Assembly: GCA_024704765.1 (NCBI GenBank)
Contig: JAKMXF010000011.1
Location: 947,973-1,011,972 of the forward strand
DNA from: Oopsacas minuta
Lineage: Eukaryota > Porifera > Hexactinellida > Lyssacinosida > Leucopsacidae
Reading direction: 5' to 3'
Length of the DNA: 64,000 nucleotides
The stretch's first letter is position 1. Each line of letters begins with the position of its first letter. Shown here one piece after another: positions 62,826 to 64,000 of this stretch. The notes under the pieces are model-generated. The model had not been told where the DNA came from. It did not search any database and was given only the letters and a program-made list of their open reading frames with translations. Position numbers and translations under genes: made by a program.

Positions 62826-63064
62826 CCAGCATGTCTTATATAATAACATGTTCTTATAACCAGCATGTCTTATACGAAAACATGTTCCTAAAACCAGCAT
62901 GTCATATATACGAAGAAGTTCTTAAAACTAGCAAGTCTTATGTAAGAACATGTTCTTATGAACGGCAATTCTTATATAAGAACAAGTTCATATAGCCAGC
63001 ATGTCTTATATAAGAACATGTTCTTGTAAACAGCAATTCTTAGACTACATCAAGTTCTTATACC
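62826..63064. repeat. 34-bp tandem array with palindromic unit
   Basis: About seven imperfect copies with a period of 34 bp, each starting near (C)CAGCATGTCTTATA and carrying variants of TAAGAACATGTTCTTA, which is a perfect palindrome in the best copies. Copies start at about 62826, 62860, 62894, 62928, 62963, 62996 and 63030. Confidence 0.8.
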
Positions 63065-63239
63065 AACTATGGACAGTGAAGCAGAGCGATTTGAAGTACT
63101 GAAGGCTGTAATTATGTTGAATCGTAGCTGAGAACGTTTAGCGCCTAGGGACGGATTTGTGGATCAAGGCAGTGAAGTCCCTGATGTATCTGGCATGAGT
63201 AGGCATGGACTAGTTATTAAGTGAAGGGCAGGCAGCTGA

Positions 63240-64000
63240 AAAAATGGGATTGTAGAAGGATCTGAGGGCTGTGAGTGGATCAGACTATTTACAACTGGCT
63301 AGGAAGATGGTAGAGCATGAATTTTGACAGGATTATGTGTCTAGCTTTGCGGCTGGGGGGGAAGCAGTGTATTTGAGTAGACGTTTGTGGATAGCAGTGA
63401 AGGATTTTGATGTGATTGTAGAAGAATCTGGATAGCAGTGAAGGATTGATGCGTTTTGATTCAAAGCTAGGTTATGGAGTGTCTTCTGCGTATTATAGAA
63501 GTAACCAAATGATTCAAATGGATAGCAGTGAAGGATTTTGATTTGATTGTACTATTTTTGGATCTGTATAAAGCTGTGGGTGGATGAGAGTATATAGAAC
63601 TGGCTAAGAAGATGTTAAGATGTTAGACTATGGGCTTTGCCATGATTATCTAGCCTCGGTTTGCTCAAGGGGGGGAAACAGTGTATTTGAGTAGACTTTG
63701 TGGATAGCAGTGAAGGATTTTGATGTGATTGTAGAAGAATCTGGATAGCAGTGAAGGATTGATGCGTTTTGATTCAAAGCTAGGTTATGGAGTGTCTTCT
63801 GCGTATTATAGAAGTAACCAAATGATTCAAATGGATAGCAGTGAAGGATTTTGATTTGATTGTACTATTTTTGGATCTGTATAAAGCTGTGGGTGGATGA
63901 GAGTATATAGAACTGGCTAAGAAGATGTTAAGATGTTAGACTATGGGCTTTGCCATGATTATCTAGCCTCGGTTTGCTCAAGGGGGGGAAACAGTGTATT
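63240..64000. repeat. 313-bp satellite-like tandem repeat, continues beyond window
   Basis: Two nearly identical copies with a period of 312-313 bp start at about 63361 and 63673. The second ends at the window edge as a third begins. A degenerate partial copy precedes them from about 63240. Inside each unit GGATAGCAGTGAAGGATT occurs three times. There is no coding frame of any length. Confidence 0.85.

Noticed and set aside
62826..63064. CRISPR array
   Set aside because: The 34-bp units have no unique spacers and the whole unit repeats; the host is an animal.

Overview
This window is animal nuclear DNA that is AT-rich and very compact. Genes of 100 to 1150 codons, mostly single-exon, sit 100 to 300 bp apart. 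Where introns occur most are 50 to 60 bp, though a few reach 0.2 to 2.6 kb. Groucho/TLE, protein kinase D, UBE2F, an ING PHD protein, death-fold proteins and an Eph-like ectodomain point to Metazoa. A compact, intron-poor genome with lineage-specific membrane and death-fold proteins suggests an early-branching animal. My best guess is a sponge, perhaps a glass sponge; this is inference and no species can be named.

Layout. 1-9 kb: the 3' part of an ankyrin gene, eIF2B gamma, a small PH protein, a partial Frizzled-like 7TM gene (minus), a small unknown gene, an MFSD13A-like transporter, and a three-exon two-pass membrane gene (minus) whose intron holds UBE2F. 9-17 kb: a type I membrane protein, a coiled-coil/beta-propeller protein, COPS5, a SIRT6/7-like protein, an ING protein and an Ig/Cys-rich/FN3 receptor-like protein. 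17-24 kb: a zinc finger protein, an ATP13A-type P5B ATPase, an MLH3 C-terminal-only gene and a coiled-coil protein. 24-30.5 kb is gene-poor, with only a DED-like/death-domain gene and a ubiquitin-fold gene with a CAAX-like end. 30.5-41.5 kb: SF3A1, a membrane protein, eIF1, and two tandem multi-exon coiled-coil genes, the first apparently hosting a GBP-like GTPase in an intron. 41.5-55 kb: HSPBP1, ATP synthase alpha, RagC/D, a Rab, a small membrane protein, an F-box protein, QTRT2, a death-fold/helical-repeat protein and GNL2. 55-62 kb (minus): Groucho/TLE and a protein kinase D homologue with a SEFIR/TIR-like N-terminus instead of C1 domains. 62.8-64 kb: a 34-bp palindromic array and a 313-bp satellite running off the window.

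Most genes are unrelated housekeeping or signalling genes, so no operon-like functional unit is evident. The strongest candidates for new biology are the SEFIR-PH-PKD kinase, a sirtuin that lacks its catalytic histidine, a stand-alone MLH3 endonuclease domain, two nested-gene arrangements, and a TAG trinucleotide just upstream of most start codons that looks like trans-splice acceptors.
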